DNA from: Comamonas sp.
Lineage (GTDB): Bacteria > Pseudomonadota > Gammaproteobacteria > Burkholderiales > Burkholderiaceae_C
Direction of reading: 5' to 3'
Assembly: GCA_018384835.1 (NCBI GenBank)
Contig: JAHAYB010000040.1
Location: 1 to 12,819 of the forward strand
DNA: 12,819 bases
Positions within the stretch are counted from its first letter, which is position 1. The number at the start of each line of letters is the position of its first letter. Under the pieces are notes generated by a model. It worked only from the letters and a program-made list of their open reading frames with translations. It ran no database searches and was not told the DNA's origin. Below, one piece after another: positions 1-7,178 of the stretch. The position numbers and the translations under genes are program-made.

Positions 1-2236
1 CCCCCCGCCCCCCGCCCCCGCCCCCGCGCCCGCCGGGGCGCGCCGGCGGGGCGCTGGCCGGGGGGGGCGGGGGCGGGGAGGTGTAGGACAGGGCGGCGGG
101 GTTTTCAGGCAGCAGCGCGGTGTTGCCCGCACTGCCCAAGTTGCCCAGCATGGCCGAGGGTGGCAGGGCTTGCAGGCTTTGCAGTGAGCGAATTTCGCGG
201 TAACGGTCCATGGCTAGGCTGTTGCTACTGTCTGCATCGCGCATGACGATGGGGCGCAGAAAAATCATCAAATTGGTTTTGCTGTGGCTGCGCGTTTGCG
301 ATTTGAACAGGTTGCCCATGATGGGGATGTCGCCCAACAGGGGCACTTTGTCTTGACCCTGGCTGAAGCTGTCTTGCATCAACCCGCCCAGCATGACAAT
401 GGAGCCGTCTTCCACCAGCACGGTCGATTCAATCGAGCGTTTGTTGGTACTGGGGCCGTTGGAGTTGGTGAGGGTGGATTGGTCAATGTTCGAAGCCTCT
501 TGGTTAACCACCAGTTTGATAGTGCCGTTTTCGTTGATGGTGGGTTTGATGCGCAGCATCAGCCCCACGTCTTTGCGCTCTACGGTGGTGAAGGGGTTGA
601 CGGTGCTATTGCCCCCCGTGGTGGCGTAAGAGCCGGTGACAAAGGGCACGTTGTTACCGATGATGATGCGCGCCTCTTGGTTATCCAAGGTCATTAGGTT
701 GGGGCGGCTGAGGATGTTGCTGCTACCGTCTTGCTGCAAGAAGTTAGCCAGCGCCCCCAGGTAATACTGCCCTAGCGCCTTGGGAGCCAGGGCGATATTC
801 ATGCCGCTGCCCAGGCTGTTTAAGGCGCTGGCCATCTGCTGCGTATCGCCCGAGGCCAGCCCAGCCATGATGCCCAGGATATTGCCACCAGCGACGTTGG
901 AGTTGGTGCCAATCGCCCCCAGAGTATTGCCCTTATCGCCCAGGGTGGCCTGCCACTGCACGCCAAACTCGGCCAGTTTGTTGTCTGAGACTTCCACAAT
1001 CATGCTCTCTACCAGCACCTGGGCGCGGCGGCTGTCGAGCTTGTCAATCACGGCGCGTAGCTGGCGGTACAGCGGTGCAGGCGCGGTAATGATGAGGGAG
1101 TTGGTATTGGGGTCGGCCTGCACCTGCCCACCGGTGCTGGGCATGTGCTCCTGCCCTAGGCTTAGAGGGCTGGCTTGCCCCAGACCACCGCCATCGCCGC
1201 CCGAGCTGGCGTTGCTGCTCATGCCGCTGCTACTGGTGGCGCTGCCCGATGCGCCCAAGCTGCTGCGCCCTGCGCCCTCGCTTTGCACGGGGGCAGATTG
1301 CTCTAGCGTGAGCATGGCGGCGCGTAGGGTTTCAGCCAGAGAGACAGCATCGGCATGTTTGAGGTACACCACGTGCAGATTACCAGCGGAAGATTCGTTT
1401 TGAATGGCCGGCTGGTCCAGCCGCTGCACCAGCGAGCGAATTTGCGCCAGCTTGGCCGCATTAGCGGCACGCACAATTAACGTGTTGCTGCGGCTGTCGG
1501 CAATCAGCGTGGAGCGCAGGCCGCCGGCCATGCCCTGCGCGGCTTGGCCTGGGGGAAGGCCGAGGGTGTCGGCATCTATCAGGCGTTGCAGCAGGGGCAC
1601 CATCTCAGAGGCAATGGCGTGCTCTAAGGGGATGATTTGCACATCGCTAAAGCTATCGCGGTCTAGCGCGGCAATCAGGCGGCCAATGCGCCCGATGTTG
1701 TCGGCATAGTCGGTCACTACCAAAGCGTTGTTGCCGGGGTTGATGTTCACCACATTATTCGGGCTAACCAGGGGCTTGACCACATTGAGCACCTGCGCCG
1801 CGCTCTCGTGCTTGAGGGGGAAGATTTGCGTAATAACTTCGCCGCCCGCTGCGCCGGGGTTGATTTTGGTGGAGTGGGTTTTGGCATCCGCCTCGGGCAC
1901 CACTTTAAGGATGTTGCCTGCATCAATCAGCGCAAAGCCATGCAGACGCAGCGCTTGCTGCAATTGCAATAGCGCCTGTTTGGGGGGCAGAGCCTGCTCG
2001 CTCACCAGGGTGAGGCTGCCTTTGACCTTGGGGTCCACCACCACGTTTTTGCCCAGCATGGCTCCTACGCTGATGGCTACGGCATCAATTTGCGCATCGG
2101 TAAAGTTCAGCTCAATCAGGTTCTGGCTGTGGCCAAAGCTGGGGGCGCTAGCGGCTAGGCCGAGCGCCAACGCCCAAGGGCGCAAAACAGTAAACAAGCC
2201 AGAGCGGCGATTGAGGGGGAAAGGGCAGAGCAACAT
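1..2236 (-). CDS. gspD: Type II secretion system secretin GspD (3' end beyond window)
   Basis: GspD forms the outer-membrane ring through which folded proteins leave by type II secretion. I read 745 uninterrupted codons from the ATG at 2236-2234. Residues 1-34 look like a signal peptide (LRPWALALGLAASA core). N0 begins at NLIELNFTDAQ and carries VVVDPKVKGSLTLVS. N1 starts near residue 133 (EVITQIFPLKH, later NNALVVTDYADNI). N2 follows, and N3 carries a long Gly/Ser-rich insert (about 312-368). The secretin core starts near 409 (VESMIVEV). It contains NILSRPNLMTLDNQEARIII, NVPFVTG and, near residues 630-643, VPLLGDIPIMGNLF, the secretin signature, then LMIFLRPIVMRD. The tail after residue 700 is Pro-rich, then Gly-rich, and continues off the left edge. 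An in-frame ATG at 2329 is an alternative start; neither start has a good Shine-Dalgarno. Other gsp genes would lie to the left. Confidence 0.95.
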   Translation of the reverse strand, partial: MLLCPFPLNRRSGLFTVLRPWALALGLAASAPSFGHSQNLIELNFTDAQIDAVAISVGAMLGKNVVVDPKVKGSLTLVSEQALPPKQALLQLQQALRLHGFALIDAGNILKVVPEADAKTHSTKINPGAAGGEVITQIFPLKHESAAQVLNVVKPLVSPNNVVNINPGNNALVVTDYADNIGRIGRLIAALDRDSFSDVQIIPLEHAIASEMVPLLQRLIDADTLGLPPGQAAQGMAGGLRSTLIADSRSNTLIVRAANAAKLAQIRSLVQRLDQPAIQNESSAGNLHVVYLKHADAVSLAETLRAAMLTLEQSAPVQSEGAGRSSLGASGSATSSSGMSSNASSGGDGGGLGQASPLSLGQEHMPSTGGQVQADPNTNSLIITAPAPLYRQLRAVIDKLDSRRAQVLVESMIVEVSDNKLAEFGVQWQATLGDKGNTLGAIGTNSNVAGGNILGIMAGLASGDTQQMASALNSLGSGMNIALAPKALGQYYLGALANFLQQDGSSNILSRPNLMTLDNQEARIIIGNNVPFVTGSYATTGGNSTVNPFTTVERKDVGLMLRIKPTINENGTIKLVVNQEASNIDQSTLTNSNGPSTNKRSIESTVLVEDGSIVMLGGLMQDSFSQGQDKVPLLGDIPIMGNLFKSQTRSHSKTNLMIFLRPIVMRDADSSNSLAMDRYREIRSLQSLQALPPSAMLGNLGSAGNTALLPENPAALSYTSPPPPPPASAPPARPGGRGGGGGGRG

Positions 2237-2502
2237 GGGCAGCGTAATGGGTTGAAAGGCAGCAAAAACGGCAAACAGCCAGGCGGCGATTATCCCGCGT
2301 TGCCGTCTTGCCCCGTATTTGACCCGCATCTTGCGGCGCAAAGGTGCGTGGCCAGCCGCATTACCGACGTGTAGCTAACCAACATTCAAGGCATTCAGTG
2401 CATTAACCGGGGTTTTGCCCTTTTCATCGGCCTACTGCCCGCCGCTGCCTTGGGGGAGGATAACGCGCCCACCACCCCCCTTTTTAGGTTTAGGAGAACC
2501 CG

Positions 2503-2799
2503 ATGCAAACGCTGTATGACTCTGACCGCTTTGCCGTCCTGCATATGGAGCCTGATTACCAGCCCACCCCACCCATCCTCTGCGCCGATGGCCGCCCCCC
2601 CGCTCAAGCCCTGACCCGCTACGGCTTTGCCCTGGTGGATAAGCGCAGAGCCAAAGAGGTATATCTGGACGGCGAGTGGGCAGAGCTATTTCAGCGCGAA
2701 ATCAGCGCCTGGTACGACAAGCCTAGCTGCGAAGAGCAGGTGCAAGCCATTTTGGAGAGCTACGCCAGCTTGGCACAAACGCCAATGTTTGTGCATTAG
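2503..2799 (+). CDS. DUF3567 family protein (conserved betaproteobacterial hypothetical)
   Basis: This 98-residue protein begins MQTLYDSDRFAVLHMEPD and ends SLAQTPMFVH. It resembles the small betaproteobacterial DUF3567 family, whose members share an N-terminal MQM(L/I)Y motif, a central VDK...KE(I/V)(F/Y)LDGE block (here ALVDKRRAKEVYLDGEWAE) and a C-terminal LAQ.P..(L/V)H end. The function is unknown. It is soluble, with no signal peptide or membrane segment. The start is well supported by TTTAGGAGAACCCG directly upstream (AGGAGA at 2492-2497). It lies between divergent gspD and convergent mltD with its own upstream region, so it is probably monocistronic. Family assignment is from memory of the pattern. 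Confidence 0.8.
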   Translation: MQTLYDSDRFAVLHMEPDYQPTPPILCADGRPPAQALTRYGFALVDKRRAKEVYLDGEWAELFQREISAWYDKPSCEEQVQAILESYASLAQTPMFVH

Positions 2800-2847
2800 C
2801 TGGCAAGCGGGGTTGGCAAAACTACGATCAAAATTGCTATTACTGGT

Positions 2848-2865
2848 AGTGAGAACGCATTCACT
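2848..2865. terminator. Weak hairpin between convergent DUF3567 gene and mltD
   Basis: AGTGA and TCACT form a short 5-base-pair inverted repeat with an 8-base loop in the 64-base gap between two convergent genes. It is followed on the plus strand by AGCGCTTTTT. It could act as a weak terminator for the DUF3567 gene. The stem is short and its right arm overlaps the mltD stop codon (2864-2866), so this is tentative. Confidence 0.3.
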
Positions 2866-4450
2866 AGCGCTTTTTCGGCGCAGCTTTTGCAGCCGTCCTT
2901 GCAGCTTTGGCTGAGGGCTTGCCCGTTGATGCTGCCGTGCGGCGTTTAGTCGCTGGGGGCGAGCTGGCAGCGCTACTTACCCGCGTTGTGGCCGCTGGGC
3001 TGCGGCTGCGTGCCGAGGCGGTGGTGGCTGAGGCACGCTGCTGGTGTATTTGCAGCACTTGGCCGATTTTTAACTGCGCTTTGGGCGATAGGTTGTTCCA
3101 GCTAGCCAGTTGGCTAACGCTAACCTTATGCGCCTTAGCCAACCCTAGCAAAGTCTGGCCGCGCTGCCCTTGTACGCGGCGAATGGTGGGGGCGGGGGGC
3201 GGCTCAGGCAGCAAGCTCAAGCTGGCGGTATCGGCAATATGAGCAGCCACGTTATGGGGGCGCGTGGTGGTGCGCGGAACCATCAGGGCAGAGCCAGCCT
3301 TAATCAACATGCGCGGAGGGATGTTGTTGGCATCGCGCAGCGCCGCTTCGCTCATGCCTACCTGCTTGGCCGCTTCGGCCACACTCATGGTTTTGGGGGT
3401 AGTCCACACTGTCCAGCTTGCTAATTTGCCCTGTCCCAATTCACGCAGGTTGCGCTGAAAAACCTGGGCGTTATCCCAAGGCAGCAGCACTTGTGGCGTT
3501 GCAGCGGCAAAAATAACGGATTTTTTCAAAGAGGGGTTGAGGGCGCGAAAGTCACTCACGCTCACGTCTGCCAGGTTGGCGACTAACTCGGCATCCATGT
3601 CTTGCTGGATGTTGACCACCTGGAAGAAGGGGTGGTTTTCAATGGTGGGTAGCTCGGTGGCAAACGCAGCAGGGTTGGCAATGATGTTTTTAACGGCTTG
3701 CAGCTTGGGCACGTACATCTGGGTTTCGGCAGGCATTTGCAGCTCGGCGTAGCTGGTTCCTAACCCCTGGCTTTGGTTGCGTTTGATGGCGCGGCTAACG
3801 CTGCCCTCGCCCCAGTTGTAGGCGGCCAGTGCCAGATGCCAATCGCCAAACATACGGTGCAGCTTTTGCAGGTAATCAAGCGCGGCGCGGGTGGAGGCCA
3901 ACACATCGCGCCGGTCATCGCGCAGCATGTTTTGCTTGAGGTCAAAATACGTGCCCGTAGCGGGCATAAATTGCCACATGCCAGCGGCCTTGGCGCTAGA
4001 GACGGCCTGGGGGTTGAACGCGCTTTCGATATAGGGCAGCAGCGCCAGCTCGGTGGGCATGTTGCGCTTTTCTAGCTCTTCAACGATGTGAAATAGGTAG
4101 CGCTTAGAGCGCTCTGTCATGCGCAAGATGTAGTCTGGGCGCGAGCTGTACCACTGCTCTTGCTGGGTAACACGCACGCTGTCTAAATCAGTAATGGCAA
4201 AGCCTTGGCGGATACGGTCCCACAGGTCTGCCGCTGGCTCTAATGAGGCAGCGCCCTGCTCGGGGCGCTGCCCCATTGCCAAGGGCGAATGTGCAGCCCG
4301 ACCTAGGCGCAAATCCATGCCGTAGGGAATACCCCTCTCAGCTTGTGATGTGGTAGACGTGGTAGTGGTGTCGGTTGAAGTAGGCAACACGCTGGCGCAG
4401 CCCGCCAAGCCTAAAACGCTGCCAGCCAGAAAGAGACGCAGAACAGTCAT
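2864..4450 (-). CDS. mltD: Membrane-bound lytic murein transglycosylase D (lipoprotein, LysM)
   Basis: This enzyme cleaves peptidoglycan glycan strands, leaving 1,6-anhydroMurNAc ends, and is anchored in the outer membrane. From the chosen start it has 528 residues. MTVLRLFLAGSVLGLAGC is a lipoprotein signal with lipobox LAGC (Cys18). The SLT (GH23) domain covers about 110-225, with catalytic Glu142 in LLPYIESAFNP, then GMWQFMPATG and LALAAYNWGEGSV. Two LysM-like peptidoglycan-binding modules follow, a degenerate one at about 345-392 and a clearer one at about 424-470 (QTLLGLAKAHKVSVSQLASW). The last 55 residues are an Ala/Ser/Lys/Arg-rich basic tail. The ATG at 4450 overlaps the gloB stop as ATGA, which favours this start over an in-frame ATG six codons upstream (4468) and suggests coupled translation with gloB. 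Confidence 0.93.
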   Translation of the reverse strand: MTVLRLFLAGSVLGLAGCASVLPTSTDTTTTSTTSQAERGIPYGMDLRLGRAAHSPLAMGQRPEQGAASLEPAADLWDRIRQGFAITDLDSVRVTQQEQWYSSRPDYILRMTERSKRYLFHIVEELEKRNMPTELALLPYIESAFNPQAVSSAKAAGMWQFMPATGTYFDLKQNMLRDDRRDVLASTRAALDYLQKLHRMFGDWHLALAAYNWGEGSVSRAIKRNQSQGLGTSYAELQMPAETQMYVPKLQAVKNIIANPAAFATELPTIENHPFFQVVNIQQDMDAELVANLADVSVSDFRALNPSLKKSVIFAAATPQVLLPWDNAQVFQRNLRELGQGKLASWTVWTTPKTMSVAEAAKQVGMSEAALRDANNIPPRMLIKAGSALMVPRTTTRPHNVAAHIADTASLSLLPEPPPAPTIRRVQGQRGQTLLGLAKAHKVSVSQLASWNNLSPKAQLKIGQVLQIHQQRASATTASARSRSPAATTRVSSAASSPPATKRRTAASTGKPSAKAARTAAKAAPKKR

Positions 4451-5292
4451 ACAAAAATGTTTTTCCAAGCCCGCAGTGCAGCCAGCACTTGGACAGAGGT
4501 GGGGGAAGAAGAGGAAGGAGGGAGTGTTGTGGTGTGCAAATTGGGGTCAAACCGCAGCGCAGCACTGGCAACCGCCGCCTGCGTGCAACGCAAAAAGGGG
4601 TTAATCGCCAGCTCTTGCGCCAAGGTGCTGGGTAAGGTGGGCAAACCTTTTTCGCGCTGGTTGAAGCACCAAACCTCGTATTGTTGCAGGGCTGCATTAT
4701 CAGGCTCAACCTCGCGGGCAAAACGTAGATTGCTCAGGGTGTATTCGTGGGCGCAGAACACCAGGGTTTGCGCGGGCAAAGCGGCCAACTGCATCAGTGA
4801 GGTGTGCATTTGCTCGGCAGTGCCCTCAAACAAGCGCCCGCAGCCGCCAGAAAACAAGGTGTCGCCACAAAACAGCGCGGGCGCTTGCGCCCCATCTGCC
4901 GTTTGTACGCCCTGGGGCAGATACCAAGCGATATGGCCAGCGGTATGCCCCGGCACATCCAGCACTTGCCACGTTTGCCCCAGCAGCGCAATACCGCCCG
5001 GCGGCTGGCTGGCGCGAACACGCTGCACCGGCTCGGGCAGCTTCTCGGTGGCTGGGCCATAGACGGTGCAGCCCGTGGCCTGCTGCAATGCCTGCACGCC
5101 GCCGGTGTGGTCGCCGTGGTGGTGGGTCAATACAATGGCCTGCAACTGCAAAGCCTGCGCCTGCAAAGCTGCTAGAACGGGGGCGGCCTCCCCAGGGTCC
5201 ACCACCACCGCTTGCTGGCCTTGGCGTACCAGCCAGATGTAATTGTCAGAAAACGCCGAAATGGGCACCACTTCAAGCACAGTCACGGGCAT
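4447..5292 (-). CDS. gloB: Hydroxyacylglutathione hydrolase (glyoxalase II)
   Basis: Glyoxalase II hydrolyses S-D-lactoylglutathione to D-lactate and glutathione, completing methylglyoxal detoxification in the cytoplasm. The 281-residue product is a metallo-beta-lactamase-fold hydrolase. The metal motif THHHGDHTGG lies at 56-65, followed by VPGHTAGH (His116), the bridging Asp144 in FCGDTLFSGGCGR and His182 in CAHEYT. The C-terminal domain has RFAREVEPDNAALQ and ends WKNIFV. Family members are usually about 255-265 residues; a short Ser/Pro-rich stretch near the C-terminus adds length. The start at 5292 has GGAG (forward 5299-5302) six bases upstream and matches the family N-terminus VVPISAFSDNYIWL. 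An ATG at 5331 would add 13 residues and has no usable spacing. It is followed by mltD with a 4-base overlap. Confidence 0.95.
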   Translation of the reverse strand: MPVTVLEVVPISAFSDNYIWLVRQGQQAVVVDPGEAAPVLAALQAQALQLQAIVLTHHHGDHTGGVQALQQATGCTVYGPATEKLPEPVQRVRASQPPGGIALLGQTWQVLDVPGHTAGHIAWYLPQGVQTADGAQAPALFCGDTLFSGGCGRLFEGTAEQMHTSLMQLAALPAQTLVFCAHEYTLSNLRFAREVEPDNAALQQYEVWCFNQREKGLPTLPSTLAQELAINPFLRCTQAAVASAALRFDPNLHTTTLPPSSSSPTSVQVLAALRAWKNIFV

Positions 5293-6097
5293 GAACAACT
5301 CCACAGTAACGCAAACTACAAAGGGTAACATTCCTGAGCCGCTTTGTCGCGCCTGGCTGCCCTATTTATTGCAGTGGCAGCAAGCGCGCTGTGACGAGGC
5401 GGTGGCCGACATCTTTGGCTACTACGCCCTGCAACTAGGCCAGCCCGCCCTCGATGGCCTGCGCTGCAACCGCATGGGGCAGCGCTGGCTGGTGCATACC
5501 CCTAGCGACCTTGCCAAGGCAAATGCCGCGCCAGCCCTACCCACTGCCCAAGCCACTTTGCACTGCTACCCCGAGGCTCTGCCCTTTGCCCAGGCCAGTG
5601 TGGACTTGCTTATCCTGCCCCACACCCTAGAGCATTGCCAGCAGCCCCATGCCGCCCTGCGCGAAGTGGCGCGGGTGCTGGTTCCCGAGGGGCGGGTGCT
5701 GATTTTTGGCCTCAACCCCTACAGCCTTTGGGGGATGCAACATGCGCTAGAGCGCCCTAGCCACCCCCCCCTGAATGCCGCCCGTGGCCTTAGCTACCGC
5801 CGCCTGCGCGATTGGCTGGCGCTGCTGGCCCTAGAGGTGGTGGCCACCGACTTTGGCTGCTATGCCCCCGCCCTCAACAGCCCCGAATGGCTTGCGCGTT
5901 GGCGCTGGATGGATGGCCTAGGCCAGCGCCTGTGGCCTGTGCTGGGGGCGGCATACTGCGTGCTAGCGGTAAAAAAAGTGCATGGCAGTATGCGCCTACC
6001 GGCCAGTGCGCCTAGCCGTGCTTGGCAGCCTCAGGCGGCAGGCGTGGCAGCGGCTAGCAGCAGTTACTATCCACCCCCTTCTAACCGTTCTACCTAA
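5291..6097 (+). CDS. Class I SAM-dependent methyltransferase (Methyltransf_11-like)
   Basis: This 268-residue protein belongs to the methyltransferase group often encoded between gloB and rnhA in betaproteobacteria; its substrate is not known to me. Visible parts are [20 protein letters not shown] at about 41-60, where a normal SAM-binding GxGxG would be expected, the acidic/post-I region [20 protein letters not shown], and the motif III-like block [20 protein letters not shown]. The C-terminal half is consistent with the group ([17 protein letters not shown]). The canonical glycine-rich motif I is absent, so catalytic ability cannot be assumed. ATG 5291 is the best start; in-frame TTG 5243 and ATG 5261 lie inside gloB. 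No Shine-Dalgarno is evident. Its start codon overlaps the divergent gloB start by two bases. Confidence 0.8.
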   Translation: MNNSTVTQTTKGNIPEPLCRAWLPYLLQWQQARCDEAVADIFGYYALQLGQPALDGLRCNRMGQRWLVHTPSDLAKANAAPALPTAQATLHCYPEALPFAQASVDLLILPHTLEHCQQPHAALREVARVLVPEGRVLIFGLNPYSLWGMQHALERPSHPPLNAARGLSYRRLRDWLALLALEVVATDFGCYAPALNSPEWLARWRWMDGLGQRLWPVLGAAYCVLAVKKVHGSMRLPASAPSRAWQPQAAGVAAASSSYYPPPSNRST

Positions 6098-6129
6098 AAA
6101 AACACCCTATGCCCTCCCTCCTTAGCCCT

Positions 6130-6576
6130 ATGACGACCGTAACGATTTACACCGACGGCGCTTGCAAAGGCAACCCCGGCCCTGGCGGCTGGGGCGTGTT
6201 GCTGATGGCAGGTCAGCACCGCAAAGAACTATTTGGCGGCCAGGCCGATACCACCAACAACCGCATGGAGCTAATGGCCGTTATCCAAGCGCTGCAAGCC
6301 TTAAAGCGCCCCTGCGCCATCACCCTCTACCTAGACAGCCAGTACGTGCGCAAGGGCATTACCGAATGGATTCACGGCTGGAAGGCCAAAGGCTGGCGCA
6401 CCGCTGCCAAGCAACCCGTAAAAAACGCCGACCTGTGGCAGACCTTGGACGATTTGGTCAGCCACAGCGGCCACCAAATTGATTGGCGCTGGGTCAAAGG
6501 CCACGCGGGCGACCCCGGCAATGAATGCGCCGATGCGCTGGCCAACCGCGGGGTGGAGCAAGTATTGGGAGCCTAG
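6130..6576 (+). CDS. rnhA: Ribonuclease HI
   Basis: RNase HI degrades the RNA strand of RNA-DNA hybrids, removing primers and R-loops. The 148-residue product has all catalytic residues of the family: Asp9 in [17 protein letters not shown], Glu47 in [10 protein letters not shown], Asp69 in [12 protein letters not shown], His125 in [12 protein letters not shown] and Asp135 in ADALA. The basic protrusion [13 protein letters not shown] is present, as in the Escherichia coli type. The ATG at 6130 gives the usual N-terminus ([10 protein letters not shown]). An in-frame ATG at 6109 would add seven residues. Neither has a strong Shine-Dalgarno. It follows the methyltransferase gene by 32 bases in the same direction and is probably co-transcribed. 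The dnaQ gene that I would expect next in many relatives is not seen here (from memory). Confidence 0.96.
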   Translation: MTTVTIYTDGACKGNPGPGGWGVLLMAGQHRKELFGGQADTTNNRMELMAVIQALQALKRPCAITLYLDSQYVRKGITEWIHGWKAKGWRTAAKQPVKNADLWQTLDDLVSHSGHQIDWRWVKGHAGDPGNECADALANRGVEQVLGA

Positions 6577-6601
6577 AACAAGACCCCAGAGCATTAACCA
6601 G

Positions 6602-6650
6602 CAGAGCGGTTGCGCTTTCCGATTTATAATTGCGGGTTTTTTGCGGAAAG
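6602..6650 (+). promoter_or_regulatory. Putative rpmE promoter with an inverted repeat spanning the -10
   Basis: A perfect TATAAT occurs at 6625-6630, about 97 bases before the L31 start, in an otherwise GC-rich stretch. The -35 position (about 6602-6607) is poor. The -10 sits within the loop of a 7-base perfect inverted repeat, CTTTCCG (6615-6621) and CGGAAAG (6644-6650). This could be a repressor site or a hairpin in the leader. Both readings are inference. Confidence 0.4.
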
Positions 6651-6726
6651 TATCCTGGGTTTTTAGCCAAGCAGTGGTTGCTGGCGGCCTGGTACGGCTA
6701 CCGCAGTTGACCCAAAGGAAATCGCC

Positions 6727-6972
6727 ATGAAACCCGGCATCCACCCTGATTACCGCGAAGTGCTGTTTGTTGACCTGTCCAACGGCTTCAAGTTTGTGAC
6801 CCGCTCCTGCGTGAACACCAAAGAGACCGAAACCTTCGAAGGCAAGGAATACCCCCTATTCAAACTCGATACCTCTTCCGAGTCCCACCCCTTCTACACC
6901 GGCACACAAAAATCCCTGGACAACATGGGCGGCCGTGTGGAGCGCTTCCGCAACCGTTTCGCTCGCAAGTAA
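6727..6972 (+). CDS. rpmE2: 50S ribosomal protein L31, type B (zinc-independent)
   Basis: This 81-residue protein is the B-type L31, located at the inter-subunit bridge of the ribosome. It matches the type B pattern: [20 protein letters not shown], then [28 protein letters not shown] and a basic C-terminus ([11 protein letters not shown]). It has a single Cys (residue 29) and no CxxC pair, so it is the form that does not bind zinc. In many bacteria such paralogues are induced when zinc is scarce, through Zur. No Zur box was recognised here, and it may instead be the only L31 of this organism. The start is supported by AAAGGAAATCGCC directly upstream. It is monocistronic, followed by a strong terminator. 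Confidence 0.95.
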   Translation: MKPGIHPDYREVLFVDLSNGFKFVTRSCVNTKETETFEGKEYPLFKLDTSSESHPFYTGTQKSLDNMGGRVERFRNRFARK

Positions 6973-7012
6973 TTGCCCCAAGCGCCTGCCCCTTATCTGG
7001 CAAGGCCGCCGC

Positions 7013-7043
7013 AAAAAGCAGCTCTTTATGGGCTGCTTTTTTT
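7013..7043 (+). terminator. Rho-independent terminator after rpmE2
   Basis: AAAAAGCAGC (7013-7022) can pair with GCTGCTTTTT (7032-7041) around a 9-base loop (TCTTTATGG), and the right arm runs into a seven-T tract (7037-7043). This is a good intrinsic terminator 41 bases after the L31 stop codon and separates it from the downstream membrane-protein genes. Because the A-run mirrors the T-run, it could also act on the opposite strand. Confidence 0.85.
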
Positions 7044-7152
7044 ATGCCTGTGCTTTAGCCGCACAATGTCGGGTTTCTACTAAGTTTTACGCCTAGCCTG
7101 CCCTAGCCCGCTCCTGTGCCAAGATGCACAAGTACGTTGCAGCGCCTTTGTG

Positions 7153-7176
7153 TTTGGATTTGTTTTTGGATTTGTT
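7153..7176 (+). repeat. Perfect 12-base tandem repeat immediately upstream of the GT-C gene
   Basis: TTTGGATTTGTT is repeated twice without mismatch, ending two bases before the ATG at 7179. If the ATG is used, the repeat fills the ribosome-binding region and supplies only weak GGA elements. If the in-frame GTG at 7116 is used, it encodes a duplicated WICF unit. Confidence 0.8.
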
Positions 7177-7178
7177 TC

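Noticed and set aside
284..2255. Plus-strand open frames at 284-697, 393-629, 780-1403, 1404-1709 and 1728-2255
   Set aside because: They are antisense to the continuous GspD reading frame, have no recognisable domains, and reflect high GC and codon bias of the real gene.
2395..2607. Minus-strand 70-codon ORF between gspD and the DUF3567 gene
   Set aside because: It overlaps the DUF3567 coding sequence, has no recognisable domain and no good ribosome-binding site.
4338..5294. Several open frames on both strands over the mltD/gloB junction
   Set aside because: They are shadows of mltD and gloB, both of which show complete catalytic motifs.
6577..6726. A tRNA or small RNA between rnhA and rpmE2
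   Set aside because: No cloverleaf or T-loop sequence is visible; only a -10-like TATAAT and a short dyad.
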